Part shown: in pieces, positions 24,518 to 36,800 of the stretch
Layout: every line of letters begins with the position of its first letter
How positions within the stretch are numbered: the first letter of the stretch is position 1
From: Ulota crispa
Taxonomy: Eukaryota > Streptophyta > Bryopsida > Orthotrichales > Orthotrichaceae
Length of the DNA stretch: 64,000 nucleotides
Assembly (NCBI GenBank): GCA_963920765.1
Contig: OY987243.1
Span: forward strand, 10,664,001 to 10,728,000
Direction of reading: 5' to 3'
Made by a program: the position numbers and the translations under genes
The notes under the pieces: model-generated
The model's input: only the letters and a program-made list of their open reading frames with translations
Told to the model about the DNA's origin: nothing
The model's database searches: none

Positions 24518-25563
24518 ATATGCGCTGGTCAGGGCAGATCAACTAATCAACTTGACTAGAAATAATCTCATTCGCATCAAGTGGAAAAGTACATACAAAA
24601 GTTGATGCATACTGGTACAAACTGGGCAGCTTTTCCGGACTCCAGCCAAGTACGAATTTCAATCTCTCTCGCTTCGTAGAACAGCCCAGACTTGCACATA
24701 GACTGCAAATACCAAAGCTTGAGTGAAGAGTCTTAACTGTCTTTACTGATAGATCTCCTGCCTTCCCTTCCCTGCTATGCTTGTGCATATAGTTTCGTGA
24801 TAGATCTCAGGAATAGAGCTACTAGATCCACTGCCATCCCAGCCATCCTTGCAAATGCTTTAGTAGCTGGTTTTTTTGAAGGCGTCGAGCACTTCCAACT
24901 AAGTGAGTTTGGAATCAGGTCTCTCGACATCTTCAGCAAAAATATTCATTTCGGTAGAGAACCAGAACTTGCATCTTTCTCTCTCTTTGGGTACTTGTTT
25001 GTTGGATCACTGCTGACTTTGCCATTAGTGTTGTCGATATAGTAGGAACCTATTGAAGTTTGAGTGGTTGCATTTTGTAGCATTGTTCTAAACGTAAAGC
25101 CATGCATGTTTACGGATTTCAAAACTTGGTACTCTTGTCTATTTTATGAGTAGATTGATTTACTTTACAGTGGTATCATTTCTCGTCTTGCAAGCCAAGG
25201 TGAGAGACTATGGATTGAAATGCTTTGATCACCTTTCTTCTGATGTGTCTCGTGTTTTACGATAAGCAGGTTGTGTGATACATTGTTCGTGTTCTTGCAG
25301 GTACTCTTTTGTGCTTCCTGGTTTTAATACTCAGAGGACGTTGGGAATCGGTAAGCAATGTCATTCCATAGTCTTCTTATTGTTATATTTTAGGGTTTCT
25401 GAACTTGTATCACCGCCGATACTCGTTTGTACTGTAACAGTGCAACTTTAGTATAATGTTAAGGAATGTATTTTGCTAATGTAACTATGGGTGATAAGCG
25501 GACGAAATTTGACCCACTCTGTATTACTTGCTCTTGATATTGCAGCGTAAGACACATTCAAAC
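24518..25563 (+). promoter_or_regulatory. Upstream region and probable 5'-UTR exon of the phytocyanin gene
   Basis: A probable non-coding first exon ends at 25350 (TTGGGAATCG|gtaagc) and would splice to the acceptor gatattgcag ending at 25545, 18 bases before the start codon. The rest, 24518-25200, shows no clear coding signal. Confidence 0.4.
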
Positions 25564-27634
25564 ATGATTTCGAGATTAGACCGCATGGTCCTGGTGGTTC
25601 TAGTACTAGCGGTGATTAATGTCATTCAGCACGTTCAGTGTGCGAATTACACTGTGGGAGCAGGTTATGTGGAATCGGGTAACGGCTACTACTGGACGAA
25701 CACCGTGGATGGACTGTTGAAGCCTGCCATTCTAGAGGATGCCTATGAAAAGTGGTCCAGTTCAGTGAAAGTTACTCCGGGCGACAAACTGAGTAAGTGT
25801 AATCGAAACTTGACATTCACCAAGCTTTATTTGGTTCTTTTCATAATGCCAGATTTTCTCGCTCATGAAAGTTGCCCACATCCGAGCACATTCTAAGTCG
25901 AGTGAATCAGTACTGCATCAAGTTATTTTGCTTTGAAGGTGTTTTAGAGTCGATCCAATCTGGAACAAAGTTTTGAGATTTGACTCTATTGTCTAGAGAA
26001 AGTACCAATATAATAGTAAAAATCACGAATGGCACATTTCTCTTCTGAAAACTTCTGTCTATACCGGTTTTACATCTCAGAGTTGTGTGCGCTTGAAAAT
26101 CTCTGAATTTTGTGCACTTCAGAGTAGGCCATTCTAAGAAATACGACAATCAGTATCTGTATAGTTAAGCCCGGGGTGATTTGCACTAACGACGTATTTA
26201 ATAATTCTAGACTATTCATGTAATTATGGACATTTTATGTCCCTAACCATCTAGAGATCTTGCCATGTTTTACATGTATCTCTCAATGTTTTGTATTCCT
26301 CTACTGATTTGAACATATCTCCAAGTATTTTCCAACATTTTGCAAACCATAGCTACTTCTAATGCCATATTTGTTAATTTGGGAAAAAGCCCTGATTTTG
26401 GGAGTTTAAGGTGACCACCTTAATTTGAGCTCTAGGTGTAAGATGAGTACAACTTGGGAATCTGGTTTTCCCAATTTAATGGATATGGCGTTCAAAAATT
26501 ATTGCTTCTGGACTTAGGATATTAGTCCATACGTGATCAAAAAATGCCATACTGGCCTATTTATTTGTACTTATGTTTCAGTTGTTTGAAAATGTGACTC
26601 CAGCTTTCGATTACCCATTGGGATCACATACAGTCTTCATGGCCAAGAACGAGATTGCCTACGCTAACTGCGACTTCACAGGAGCAGTACAAGTACCAGA
26701 TGGCTTTCCCACTACGGTATAAATGCGTTGAAAACTTACTCCGTCCTTGTCCATGTGAATCTATGTGGTTTTTTCGATTAGGTCATTTCAGAGATTTCAT
26801 TCACGTCGACATTCTTGTCTTGTCACAGTGAATTCGATGGGAGGATGAGAGGATCTTAGAGCTGGATTAATAAGCTATTGTTGGATTAGTAAGCTAATGT
26901 TGGATTAATAAGCTATTGTTGGATTAGTAAGCTAATGTTGGATTAGTAAGCTAATGTTGAGTTTGCGTTGCTTTGCTGCACAGTACACGGTCAAGTCTAC
27001 AGATACAGCATTGTACTTCGTCTGCAACATTCCTGGACATTGCCTTCAAGGTGGCCAGAAAGTGAAAGTCACACCCATGGTGAGTACTATACCAATGTGA
27101 TTACCAAACATCAAATTTGTTATATTGCTGCAATTCAGAGCTTCAAAAGTGTTCAAGTTTGTAAAGCCTGGGACTGGTATAATGTAGAACGCACCCAATA
27201 CCAACAGTGTATGTAATGACATCACTCTTTACAAAGGGTGGTCATTTTAGAACTTAAATCTAAATATGTCATAGTCTCATAGATAGCTTATTGTTTGTTG
27301 ATCAAAATGATAAGCTATCTATGTTGTGCCTATATTTAAGTTCTAGAATAACCACCCTTTGTAGAAAGTGACGCCACTACGTACACTATTAGTATTGGGG
27401 TGCTTCTTCTTCATGTTTACAATTCAGGCCATTATTTATACTAGGGTTTCAGTCAATATAACTGAATTGACGACAGATTTTTTGTTCTTACATTGCTCTT
27501 GTGGCTTTGTTTGGTTATAGGGTACAAGCGCCCTGGCACCTCCTGCAGCAAGCAATGCACCACATCAATCAACCTTGAGCGGCGTGACCACGGCATTCCT
27601 GCTCTTCATATCTCTAGCTAAATTAATTGGCTAG
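25564..27634 (+). CDS. GPI-anchored phytocyanin (blue copper protein)
   Basis: Small extracellular type I copper protein of the plant-only phytocyanin family (early nodulin-like, uclacyanin, stellacyanin). Four exons join in phase: 25564-25792, 26604-26716, 26984-27079 and 27521-27634, giving 183 aa. The hydrophobic N-terminus (MVLVVLVLAVINVIQHVQCA) is a signal peptide. The copper domain follows with VTPGDKL|TFDYPLGSHTVFM (first His ligand in GSH), ANCDF (disulphide Cys) and YFVCNIPGHC (Cys and second His ligands, second disulphide Cys). The axial region LQGGQKVKV is one residue longer than the usual H-C-x-x-G-(M/Q) spacing, so the fourth ligand (Gln or none) is uncertain. A short Ala/Pro/Ser linker and a hydrophobic C-terminus (TTAFLLFISLAKLIG) suggest a GPI-anchor signal. 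Start choice: the next Met is 7 residues on and would also keep the signal peptide. Confidence 0.9.
26862..26959. repeat. Tandem repeat, 21-bp unit, about 4.7 copies, in phytocyanin intron 2
   Basis: The unit TGGATTAGTAAGCTAATGTT alternates with the variant TGGATTAATAAGCTATTGTT, ending just before the acceptor of exon 3 (cacag, ending 26983). Confidence 0.85.
27191..27403. repeat. 213-bp foldback element in phytocyanin intron 3
   Basis: The arms begin GCACCCAATACCAACAGTGT and end ACACTATTAGTATTGGGGTGC-like sequence, continue through ACAAAGGGTGG/CCACCCTTTGT, and pair nearly to the centre (ATAGATAGCTTAT / ATAAGCTATCTAT). Non-coding. Confidence 0.75.
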
Positions 27635-28895
27635 CACTCTTAATATTCTTTAGACTCATACATGGTCTAGCAAATTATACTTTTATAGTTCAGGAATTAT
27701 AGCTAGTTCTGAAAAGGGATTCTGAGGTGCAGTGATGTGGTTTTAGCTACATCACTGTGTATTATATATTATAGTTCGATAAGCACCATCTCCCCAGGAG
27801 TTGCACCCTTGTGTCCCAGTTCATTCTTTCCAAATATTGAATACAATGAGATACAAATTAACTCTCATCATGTTGCTTGCAATAGCTGTGGGTCTTCAAA
27901 GTAAGAGTTTTTGCTGTGGAGTTCTAAATTTTGTAATGAAGAGTTATAATAAAATGAAAATAACAAGTTATACACATTATGTCACATCTAACTAAGGGAA
28001 TTGATATATGTACACCCAGGATTTGTTATTTGTACAGGGGGCAAACTTTAAATACTTACCATTGACAAGTTACAATTGGAAATTTTAAATTCATTTTTTA
28101 ATTTAGAGACCTTGATTTAGTCTAGAAGCACAAAGGTTAGACAATTGAACAATGTCTAGTGGAAAAGTTTGTGAAGATTTCCCTTAGGCACTCCCTTGAG
28201 CAATAAGGGCCCTTTTACTAAATTTTTGTCATTTAACAAAATCTAAAAGTGCTTTTGGGACTAATTTCACTTGGAATTTCTTTGTTATAAAAATTAGAAT
28301 TCATTCACCGTTGAACTTTCTTTCATTCATAATAATTTTTGGTCAATAATTGAAACTATAAAATTTCTTTGTATTAGGCGATTGCTCTCTGACAATTGTG
28401 TTGCAGGCTCATTTGTAAAATTGTGGTCATGAATTTGGAATGGGAGCCATTAGTTTTCAAGTAACAACAATAAACACTAAAGCACCCTAAGTGGTTGTTT
28501 CCCAATTTTGTATCCAAAAGTTGCCAATTTACATTAGAAATTTTGGGCAGCTCCAAAAAAAGAAAAAAATCCATACTCATCCACATTCAATCACAAAGAT
28601 CTTGAAATCCACGTGGCCATTTTGGATTTTTTTTTGGGTAGCTCCATCTAGAAACCTTAAAGTTCAAGATTCTATGGTTGCTGAATATTGTTTTGATGTT
28701 TAATAATGATCTTACATGGACAAGTCGAAAACTTCAAAAGTACCTTCCAAAAACCAGAAAAACACCCTTGGGCATTTAGGGGTTAAGGTTAAGAAATTAC
28801 GCAAATGGAGTCCATTTTTTGCAAATATTGAAGTAGAGTGTTACCTTAGAAATGGAAATATTCTAGTACTTGCAAAAAAACTCCTTTTTCTTTAA
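27635..28895. other. Intergenic downstream of phytocyanin; repeat fragments
   Basis: Begins with the likely phytocyanin 3' UTR. At 27998 a left-end fragment of the GGGAATTGATAT foldback family starts (compare 18475). A TTAA-family right end (CATTTAGGGG then TTAA, 28773-28786) has no visible partner. No gene. Confidence 0.4.
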
Positions 28896-29511
28896 GAGCA
28901 TCTCCACCGATCTAGGCTCTTTCAAAGTCTTCGATCTATTTTGGGCAGCCCTCAAGCTCCTTGATCTCTAGCCATGCTCTTCAAAAAGGTGGCATTGCAC
29001 TCCAACACGCCCCATAAATAATCATTTGACCACTTATCAAAGAAAGTAGAGGATTAAGTTCACTAAACTTAAGATGAATAGTGGTGAATAGTGGCTTGAA
29101 GGGCCCTTGCTAGAAACTTGCTAGAAACGGTAGGACATTGTGTCAAGAGCAGGGTTTAATTTTTTGGCAAATTTATGCCTCAATCTTTCCTTGCAAGGCC
29201 TCTACCTACCAACATTAGGAAATTTGGGTAAAAATTTGGATGAATTTGCCAGATCCTTCCTTAAGCAAAAACTTAGTTCACCAGATTTTGGATGAAAGTA
29301 GTTTGAATTAATAATGTTTTGGATGAACTTCTACATATCATTCATTGTTTCCAATTTTAGCAAAATTTTCCTTACCTGAGGGCATTCTAAGATGCGCGTC
29401 GCTTTACCTTGATAAAAAAAAAAATTAAACCCTGGTCAAGAGAGGCTTTTCAGAGGGCCCGCATCACTTTTCATCCACTTTGAGTGTGTTGGAGTCACCG
29501 GTGGAGATGCT
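28896..29511. mobile_element. GAGCATCTCCACCG-end element (Tourist-like), with a nested repeat
   Basis: The ends GAGCATCTCCACCG and CGGTGGAGATGCT are inverted repeats next to TTTAA/TTAA. GAGCATCTCCA is a terminus seen in Tourist-type (PIF/Harbinger) elements. A nested inverted pair (CAGGGTTTAATTTTTT near 29152; AATTAAACCCTGG near 29422) encloses an inverse copy of the segment at about 20735-20990. Confidence 0.65.
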
Positions 29512-29514
29512 TTA

Positions 29515-29913
29515 AGGTAAACATATCCATACCCAAGCATTTAAGGGTTTAGGGTACTTCAAGGTCTTGGATCAACCAGGAAAAAAAACCCGTAGGGTTA
29601 GCCTTTCAACAAGCTATTGTGGAACATAATTTTAATGGAAAAATGTATTGTAGATTGTTTTATATTAAAGGGCAAGGTTGCAACTCATAGGGTCCCTATT
29701 AGCAACTCTAAATTACCCTTGAAACTCCTTGATTGTGTTCCTAAACATGTGCTTGACGGTCCCAATCCCAACCCTCCCAAACTAGTTCCTAAATTGACAT
29801 GTGACAGGATTTGCTTGTACAAATGGCGTTTAGTGCTTCACTATGGATTCAACAGTGAGTGGTGAACACCTCAAAAATAGGGTTGGGGACGCTTGGTGAG
29901 AGTACGTTTACCT
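29515..29913. mobile_element. AGGTAAACATA element, inverse relative of the AGGTAGGCACACCC family
   Basis: Starts AGGTAAACATATCCATACCC after TA and ends AGTACGTTTACCT. The interior is the reverse complement, with divergence, of 22884-23230 and 46944-47355 (AACAAGCTATTGTGGAACATA, then TGTATTGTAGATTGTTTTAT). Confidence 0.7.
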
Positions 29914-31812
29914 AAAAATTCGGTTTAGCATTTACGAATCACTGCAGTGCAGAAGTTTGGAAACCTCTTCAAGAAGGTTTGATGGGCAAAGATGAATTTT
30001 CGGGACGGCAGGGCATGTCAGCTGGAGCTGCGAGGCAAAAGCTTCATGAAAGCTCCAGTCAGATGCACCGCATGCGGCAGTGAGCAAGGATGCACAACCC
30101 TTGGCCTTTGAAATGAGGAACGACGACGTTTTGGAAACCGAATTAGTTCGTCTTCGTGGCGAATTGAAGAGTAGTTGTGGTGTGAGGACTCGGGGGCTGT
30201 GAAGATCGCGAGGTCCGTGTGGCTCTGGTAATAACTCATGTTTTTAAACGAGGAGATTTGTGTTTAATTTTGCTCGTTTTGTGTTTTGTTTGCATTACAC
30301 AGTGTGTGAAGTTTTGATTGCATCCCTCGGAGTGCTTCTGGTTCTGAGTAGTGAGAAGAAGAAACCCTCAATTTGGAACCTAGATTTAAGAGAAGAAAAG
30401 TTGCCGTAAAAGAAGCTTGGTACCTTACTCAAAAAGCAAGCCATTCCTTTCCATTTTTAAGAATGAAAATTGGAAGAAAATTGTAGTTCAAACCACAACA
30501 CTAGAAGAAAAACATGCAATAAATGACTAGGTCACAGTAACTACATGACTGTAATTGAGTCCTATTGTAATTGTTGCATAGTCGTCGTATAGTCATTCAA
30601 TTGTTCAATTGTTGTGTTGTGCAGTTGTTGTGACCTAGTTTAGTGCAAGCCAGAGTGCTACAAGGATAGGGACAAAGCGTTTCATAGCATAGTTGCATGT
30701 TGTGTGCTCAGTTGTTGTGTATTTTCTTATCGTCTTGTAGGATGTGAAGAGCTAGTCATACAAAAAAACACTGTCAATTTGGACATTTTTTGTCAATTAG
30801 GTCATGTTGATTTGAACACTTTTATGTCAATTTAAACATGTTTTTGTTAAATTTTTGTCAATATGGACTTTTTAGTCAATTTGGACGTGTTACTATGGAC
30901 AGTTTTTCTTGTACTAGACTTACTAGAACTCTTTTTTGGTGTGCGTCGCATACTGCTTTGGATTTTGAGTTCATTGCGACCTTTAGAGTGCTGGTTCTAA
31001 TCGGTGAGAAGGAAAACCCTAAACCTTGTATCTCATTTGATTAGCGTTTCACCACATGTCTTTGCAATTACGAGTTATGTGGCGGCTCACTTGTAAACGA
31101 CAGCTTACAAGATTTTAGGTCTGGAGTTGCTGTGAGTATGGGTAAAGAAATGGCTGTGTGTTAATTGCAAGATGAATTGTGAGGTTGAGCTTCTAGAGTA
31201 ACTTTGTGTTTTCAGCTGTTGGAAATTGTGTCTTGGATTGTAACTTGAGGTGCCGATCCTTAGACTGTTTTGAAGGTCTTGAATTTATTGAGGCTATTTA
31301 TTTCTGTAAGTGAGAGTATTTTGAAGATGGGAAGATGTTTTGAGTTCTGTGGATGCCTAGTTTGAAACTGTAAATAGAAAAATGTGTCAGGGGTGGAGTT
31401 GCTGCTGTTACAGGAAGGAAAGAGCTGGATGCTTATTGGATTGGATGTTCTTTGCTGGTGGAATTGCAAGCTTGAACTTGTATGGCATGTAACATTGATT
31501 AAGATTGCTTCCTGGCTGTAATCTAAGCAAGGTGTGTCTCTTTACGAGGTTGGCTTGCAAGGGTAGAAGCTTGAGCGTTAATATTATTATGCAAGTGCGG
31601 ATTTTACCTGTGAGAGTAGAAGCTTGATGGTGAATGCTCTTACTTGCAAGTTTAGTATAAATGTTTGTTAAGCAAGAGGTGTTGAATGGACATTGTATTG
31701 TCCATACGATGTTGAACATGTAATCTCAACTTTCTAGGGCTGGTGTTGGTTAATGGAGATCGAGACCTGCTTCTGTGAAAAATTGAAGTAGTGTGAGTTC
31801 ATTGTAACCAAG
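29914..31812. other. Intergenic, mostly featureless
   Basis: A degenerate direct repeat of about 18 bases (TGTCAATTTGGACATTTT) spans roughly 30768-30900. Short open frames on both strands have no recognisable domains. The last several hundred bases may be the former promoter and leader of the broken F-box gene. Confidence 0.4.
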
Positions 31813-32899
31813 ATGGAGACCATGAAGAATGCTCCAAGATTAACAAACGAGGAGGACAAGGGCAAGAAAACATTGGATGCAGATTTTTGGGGCAAATTGC
31901 AAGAGCATATTTCTCTGCAAACTATATATGAGAAGCTTTCATAACGGGATCTCTTCCAATTGCACCTCGTCAACAAAGAATGGAACCACGCCGCATTGCA
32001 ATCGACATTGCTAGAGCCCTCTTTTGTGACCATTGTTGAAAGTGACCATTGTAGAGGTATGCAGTTCCTAAATGGGATTGTCACCTACAATAGTGTTTCT
32101 GGCAAGTTCAACAAGCTCAACCGCCAACGCCTCCGCCTCCGTCTTGCCAAGACTCATGTTCCACCATTTGAAGTGGAAGGGTTCATTTTGTGCCACAACC
32201 TAGATGATTTGGAGCAACGAGGAGTTTTCAATGCCCACACCCAAACATGGCATGCCATTCTTGCCGGTCCAAAACAAAGTAAGTTTTTTTCTGCTTGTGG
32301 TATGTTGGTGGACACAACTGTTAAGCTGTATACCTTCAAGTTGATTGAGGGCAACATGAACTTCAAGACACAAATTTATGATTCCAAGAGCAGATCATGG
32401 AGCATAACTTCTTGTGTGTTACCATCACCATATGCGGAGTGCCTGTGGGATTTTTTAGGGTACTCTTGTATATGCCACAACAACAACATATACATGTCTC
32501 TAGCTGTGCACATGATCTTGAAGCATTCCCTGGAAGATGACAAGTGGACAAAATGTGAAGTTTCCAAAGGGGAAGAATTTTGGATACAATCCACTATCGG
32601 ACAATATCTTGGGGGCTTGGGGAGGCCGGATTTTTACCATTGGAGAGAACCGCGTGAAGCAAAGAGTTACTATGTGGGAGCTTGTCGATTCTAAAGCACA
32701 AGTGTGGGTGGAGTATGCTCACATGCCCAAGGGGCACTACAAATGGCTTTGGAAGTGTGGGTTTGATGGTTTTGGTTTTTTAAGGAAATCGCACTTGAGG
32801 TTGTCCTTTCGTGACGGCTACCTATTGGTTTTTTCTTGGCGGCGTGATGGTGCTTATGCTAAAGTGCATGAGTTATTTGATATAGCAACAAAAACTTGA
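31813..32899 (+). pseudogene. F-box protein gene, disrupted
   Basis: The reading frame from the ATG at 31813 shows an N-terminal F-box (FWGKLQEHISLQTIYEKLS, then RDLFQLHLVNKEWN), followed by a C-terminal substrate-recognition region with kelch/F-box-associated character (GVFNAHTQTWHAIL, QIYDSKSRSWS, GGRIFTIGEN, DGYLLVFSWRRDGAY). Two lesions interrupt it. An in-frame TAA at 31942-31944 falls inside the F-box. A shift to the next frame around 32560-32610 divides the C-terminal half, which then runs to the stop at 32897-32899. F-box proteins normally recruit targets to SCF ubiquitin ligases; this copy would not make a full protein unless one or both lesions are sequencing errors. It has no introns, as in many plant F-box/kelch genes. 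Confidence 0.7.
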
Positions 32900-33849
32900 A
32901 AAAAGGTGGCCCATGTGAATTGTGACAATTGATGAGCAAAAGCTTGAAAGCTCTCTCGAAGGCAAAGATGTTGAAAAAGATGAAGATGGCTATATTTTGA
33001 TGAAGTTGACTATGTCAGCAAACATATATAGTCTATGTTCCATATTGTTTTCATGGCCAAGATGTTGATGAAGATGATGATATTTGACAAGGAGGATGAT
33101 GTTGATGAAGATGACAAAGTTGGTGAATGATGAGAGATGCCTTTTGAAAATGCCTTAGATGTATAGAAGAGGTAGGGAACCTCTCTTGCCGCTCTAAAGT
33201 GTTTTTTTCTTAGTGCTTGCTCTTTTTTAGGGAGTATCATATGGAACAATATACGCATTTTTGAATACCTTGTGGACTGTTGCAGTTTCTTGTAGGGTTT
33301 CAGTCATGAGCTTGGACTACTCTTGTTGGACCATGAGTACATCATATGAAACAGTTTTGTTACAAGACAGAAGATGCGAATGCAAGATGTCGGTTAAGGA
33401 TGTTGTTTGTATGGCCCACACTTTAGCCCTAGGAATATTTCCCCATAATCCTTCCAATAACACGACTTCAATAGAATATGGTCCGCATATATTAAGCTTC
33501 AAGTCTCACACTTAGGGTATTGTCACACTTGGTGTTAAGAGTGGTAGCTAAGGAAAGTTAAAATTACATGCATTTACAAAATGCATTCATATTGCTAATA
33601 CCCCTCCTCACACCAAGTGTGAACATACCATTAGTGTAACTTGTCATTTTAGTGATAAATTTGATCAAATGTGAGTCTTAAAACTTAATCTACACGGACC
33701 ATGTTTCTGGTGCCACACAAAAGACATTTTAAACTTACAAATCAAAATCAAAGCCTTTTAAAATTTCCATTTTGGTGACCTAAATTGCAAAACCCCACAG
33801 CAAGATGTTCAATATCACATTTTGTCCTCTCATTCCAACTCATACACAA
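32900..33849. other. Intergenic between the F-box pseudogene and INTS9
   Basis: Acidic-codon repeats (GATGAAGATGAT-like, about 32960-33130) follow the pseudogene stop and may be remnants of its 3' end. No gene is seen on either strand. The INTS9 3' UTR lies at the right end. Confidence 0.4.
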
Positions 33850-36800
33850 TTACATCACTTGAAGTACACTATTCACAGCATCTGCAATGAGATGCCGTAA
33901 CGAAGCCTCATTAGCCTTGATGTGACTACTGTTTGGACCCAACTCTATCCAAGCACTGGAAGGGGATCTGATCTCCACCATAAACGATTTGTGTGCACTC
34001 ACAGCAGCCGATTCATCACCTAAAGACTCGTGGACAGAAACGTCACCTATTCCTCTTTCCACCAGAGCTCTTGAAAGCGCTTTAACATTCACTTGACCCC
34101 ACCGATATTTATACTCTTCCCTAGAAACACTGGATGAAGCAGGTGCTTGCAGAGAAAGTTTACCATCTCGAAAGCAGAAGTCCGCTTGGAATGGAGCAGC
34201 TGCTGCAACCTTTTTGGATTTCACTAGTTTTGGCTGCACTTGCAGCGCCAGTTCTGCTGACATGTCCACTTCCAGTTCAGTCTTGAGATTTGGAACCTGG
34301 GCTAGTTGGCCCTTCTTGTAGCCCAGTATAAGTTTCGTGTTCTTGCATCCAGCTACCTCCAACGATCTTTGTACAAAATCAGGAACCTGTTGCAATAAAG
34401 CTGATTACTACATCACAACGTAAAGAAACAGAAATAATACAGCTCCTGAAAAGACTGGAACTGGACCAATGTTAATATTATCAATCTGAAGTTGGTTGAA
34501 AAAACATATTTAACTAAAACGATAGCAGTGGTAGACTAGTTAGTTATGTGATAAACTGACATAATAGGTATGAATTATAAGGACTTACCAAGGCAACTTG
34601 TGGGTGAATGCTCTGCAGCAATGGTGCTAGTTCCTTGGACCTATAAATTGCACCATATATGATCAAGGTGAATATCGTCGTATGACTCTTTAGTCCAAAG
34701 GATGTCAGAATTTAGTGCAAATCTAGAAACTTGCTACTACGTTGAACTTCGTATTCAATGCACAAACGTTTTTAATATTTTCAGGTAGGCAGAAGGTGCA
34801 TTTAATAAGATGAGAGCTAGCAACTTGCAGGAAATAATAAAGCATTGAACATACCTAGACATGCTTTAGAGAGTAGATTAAAATTCAGAACATCAAATAG
34901 TTCAAAAGCACTGCCTAAGATTTAGGAAGGCTAAAGGTTGCTTCTTTAACAAGATTTTTCTCGGATTTGTAATGGGTAATCCGAAGATTCGTTTGCTCAT
35001 TTTTAGGACAAGAAGAATGGATGAGAGATTCGGCAATACCTTAGTCGTAAAGAAGCAGGCAACTCAAGGACTTGCATAGATAGTGGCATATAAGGCGCTA
35101 GTAGGAGATCCTTATCAGATTCCCCCTGCATTACATGGAACATAAGTTGGTTTATAGAGCTAGAATCATAACATAACGTCAAGACAAAGACGTGGTTTAA
35201 GAAATTGCAACAGAATATCAGCGAAGTAATAGTACCACATGCTATTTCGAGGACTAGATTAAGTACGACCTCCTAAAACTCACAGAAAGAGGAAACGAAA
35301 ACACAATAATGTCCGATTTTTAGAGTAGTTGAGGATTCAGATGATAACCTCGGTCAAAATTAGTAAGCTGAGCGAATTCTGACGCCAACAATGCAGGATG
35401 TGCGCCGCTGGACCCATACGTAAACTAAAGTGTGCTGCAAACACAACACAAGGCTCCTGCAACAACTTTCTGCAGATAAAAAAGTATGCATAAGAACGAT
35501 CCAGCCCAACCTAACAAAATAAGACTAGATGTACCCAACCTTAATCAAGTATAGTTTAACTCCAACACGCAAAATTCACTGACAAACTCACTTCAATTCT
35601 GAAGTAGAGAAAGCTTTCGAATGGTGCAAGCGCTCCTCCTGCATGAGATCCACATAGCCAAACAAGGACTCCCCTGCATACAACTGCCCTACCCGTTCAA
35701 AATCGCTAACGAATATGTTTTTTGTGTTGTTGCAACACAAACAAGTGAAGTACTCTATAAATAGCTCAATATAGACTATTGCTAGAAGCCCACCAGAGAG
35801 TCTCAATCAAACACGAGAAAGGCGAGATAAGCAATATCTAGGAAACTGTAACATCCACGGTTCTAACTGGTTCCAAAGCACACCTTCTCTTGTCGAGTAC
35901 TGAATAGCCACTCAGGAACAGTATTACAGTACGCCAGCATCTCCTCAGCGGCTGTGGAAATGTAGTGAATAGGGACGTGCCTGTAACCAAAAAACAAAAC
36001 AAAAAATCTCAGTAAAGGCTCAAACAAAAAATTTACATCCTGTGAACAGTGCAAGAATCCAACCAATAAAGGCAAGGGAAATTTTCATGGATACCCCTGA
36101 CGTTTGCAATTTTATCATAGACACCCATGCTTTTTCAGAAATATCACAAATACCCTTGGACCAAAAAATTTAGTCATTTGTTTTGTTATGCATGTCACTT
36201 CCTTCTCCCTTTGTGCAAACACTACTTCTTTCTTCTTATGCGTGCGCACAAAGGAAGGAGGGAAGTGGCATGCACAACAAAACAAACACCTAATTTTTTT
36301 GGTCCAAGGGTATTTGTGATATTTCTGAAAAAGCAGGGGTATCTTTGATAATATTGCAAACTTCAGAGGTATCCATGAAATTTTCCCTAAAGGTAATGAC
36401 ACTCACTTCAGATTAGCAGCTCCAAGTTGAACTCCCAACTCGTCTAAAAGATCCAGCAGCAATCCGCAGGGACTTATTGGAAACAGAACAGAACCTCCTC
36501 TTCTTAGAGCCTCAATTGCTCCTTTGCAAGCCGAAGCCACTTCTGGTATCAAGTCTAGAGTTGCCACATCTACTTCAGCAGTCCCTCCCTTACCCACTTT
36601 CTCAACAGATTTTGGAATTCCAGCACTAGAACTTGCTTGGCCACCCCGAGCAGAAGCTGATGCGAAGCTCGCACTAGTTTTCGGTGTCGGTCGTTGTGAG
36701 ATACCTGAACCTAAAGAAGACTGCCTGACTGGTCCTGCATGTTCAACTCCAATATCAGGAATTTCTTGTACCTTGGCACCACGGTCTTGTCCGGTGGCCT

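Noticed and set aside
25780..26610. Apparent frameshift at the phytocyanin exon 1/exon 2 junction
   Set aside because: Using the first AG (tttcag, ending 26581) puts exon 2 out of frame, but the next AG (actccag, ending 26603) restores phase and gives GDKL-TFDYPLGSH, the expected family sequence. The gene is intact.
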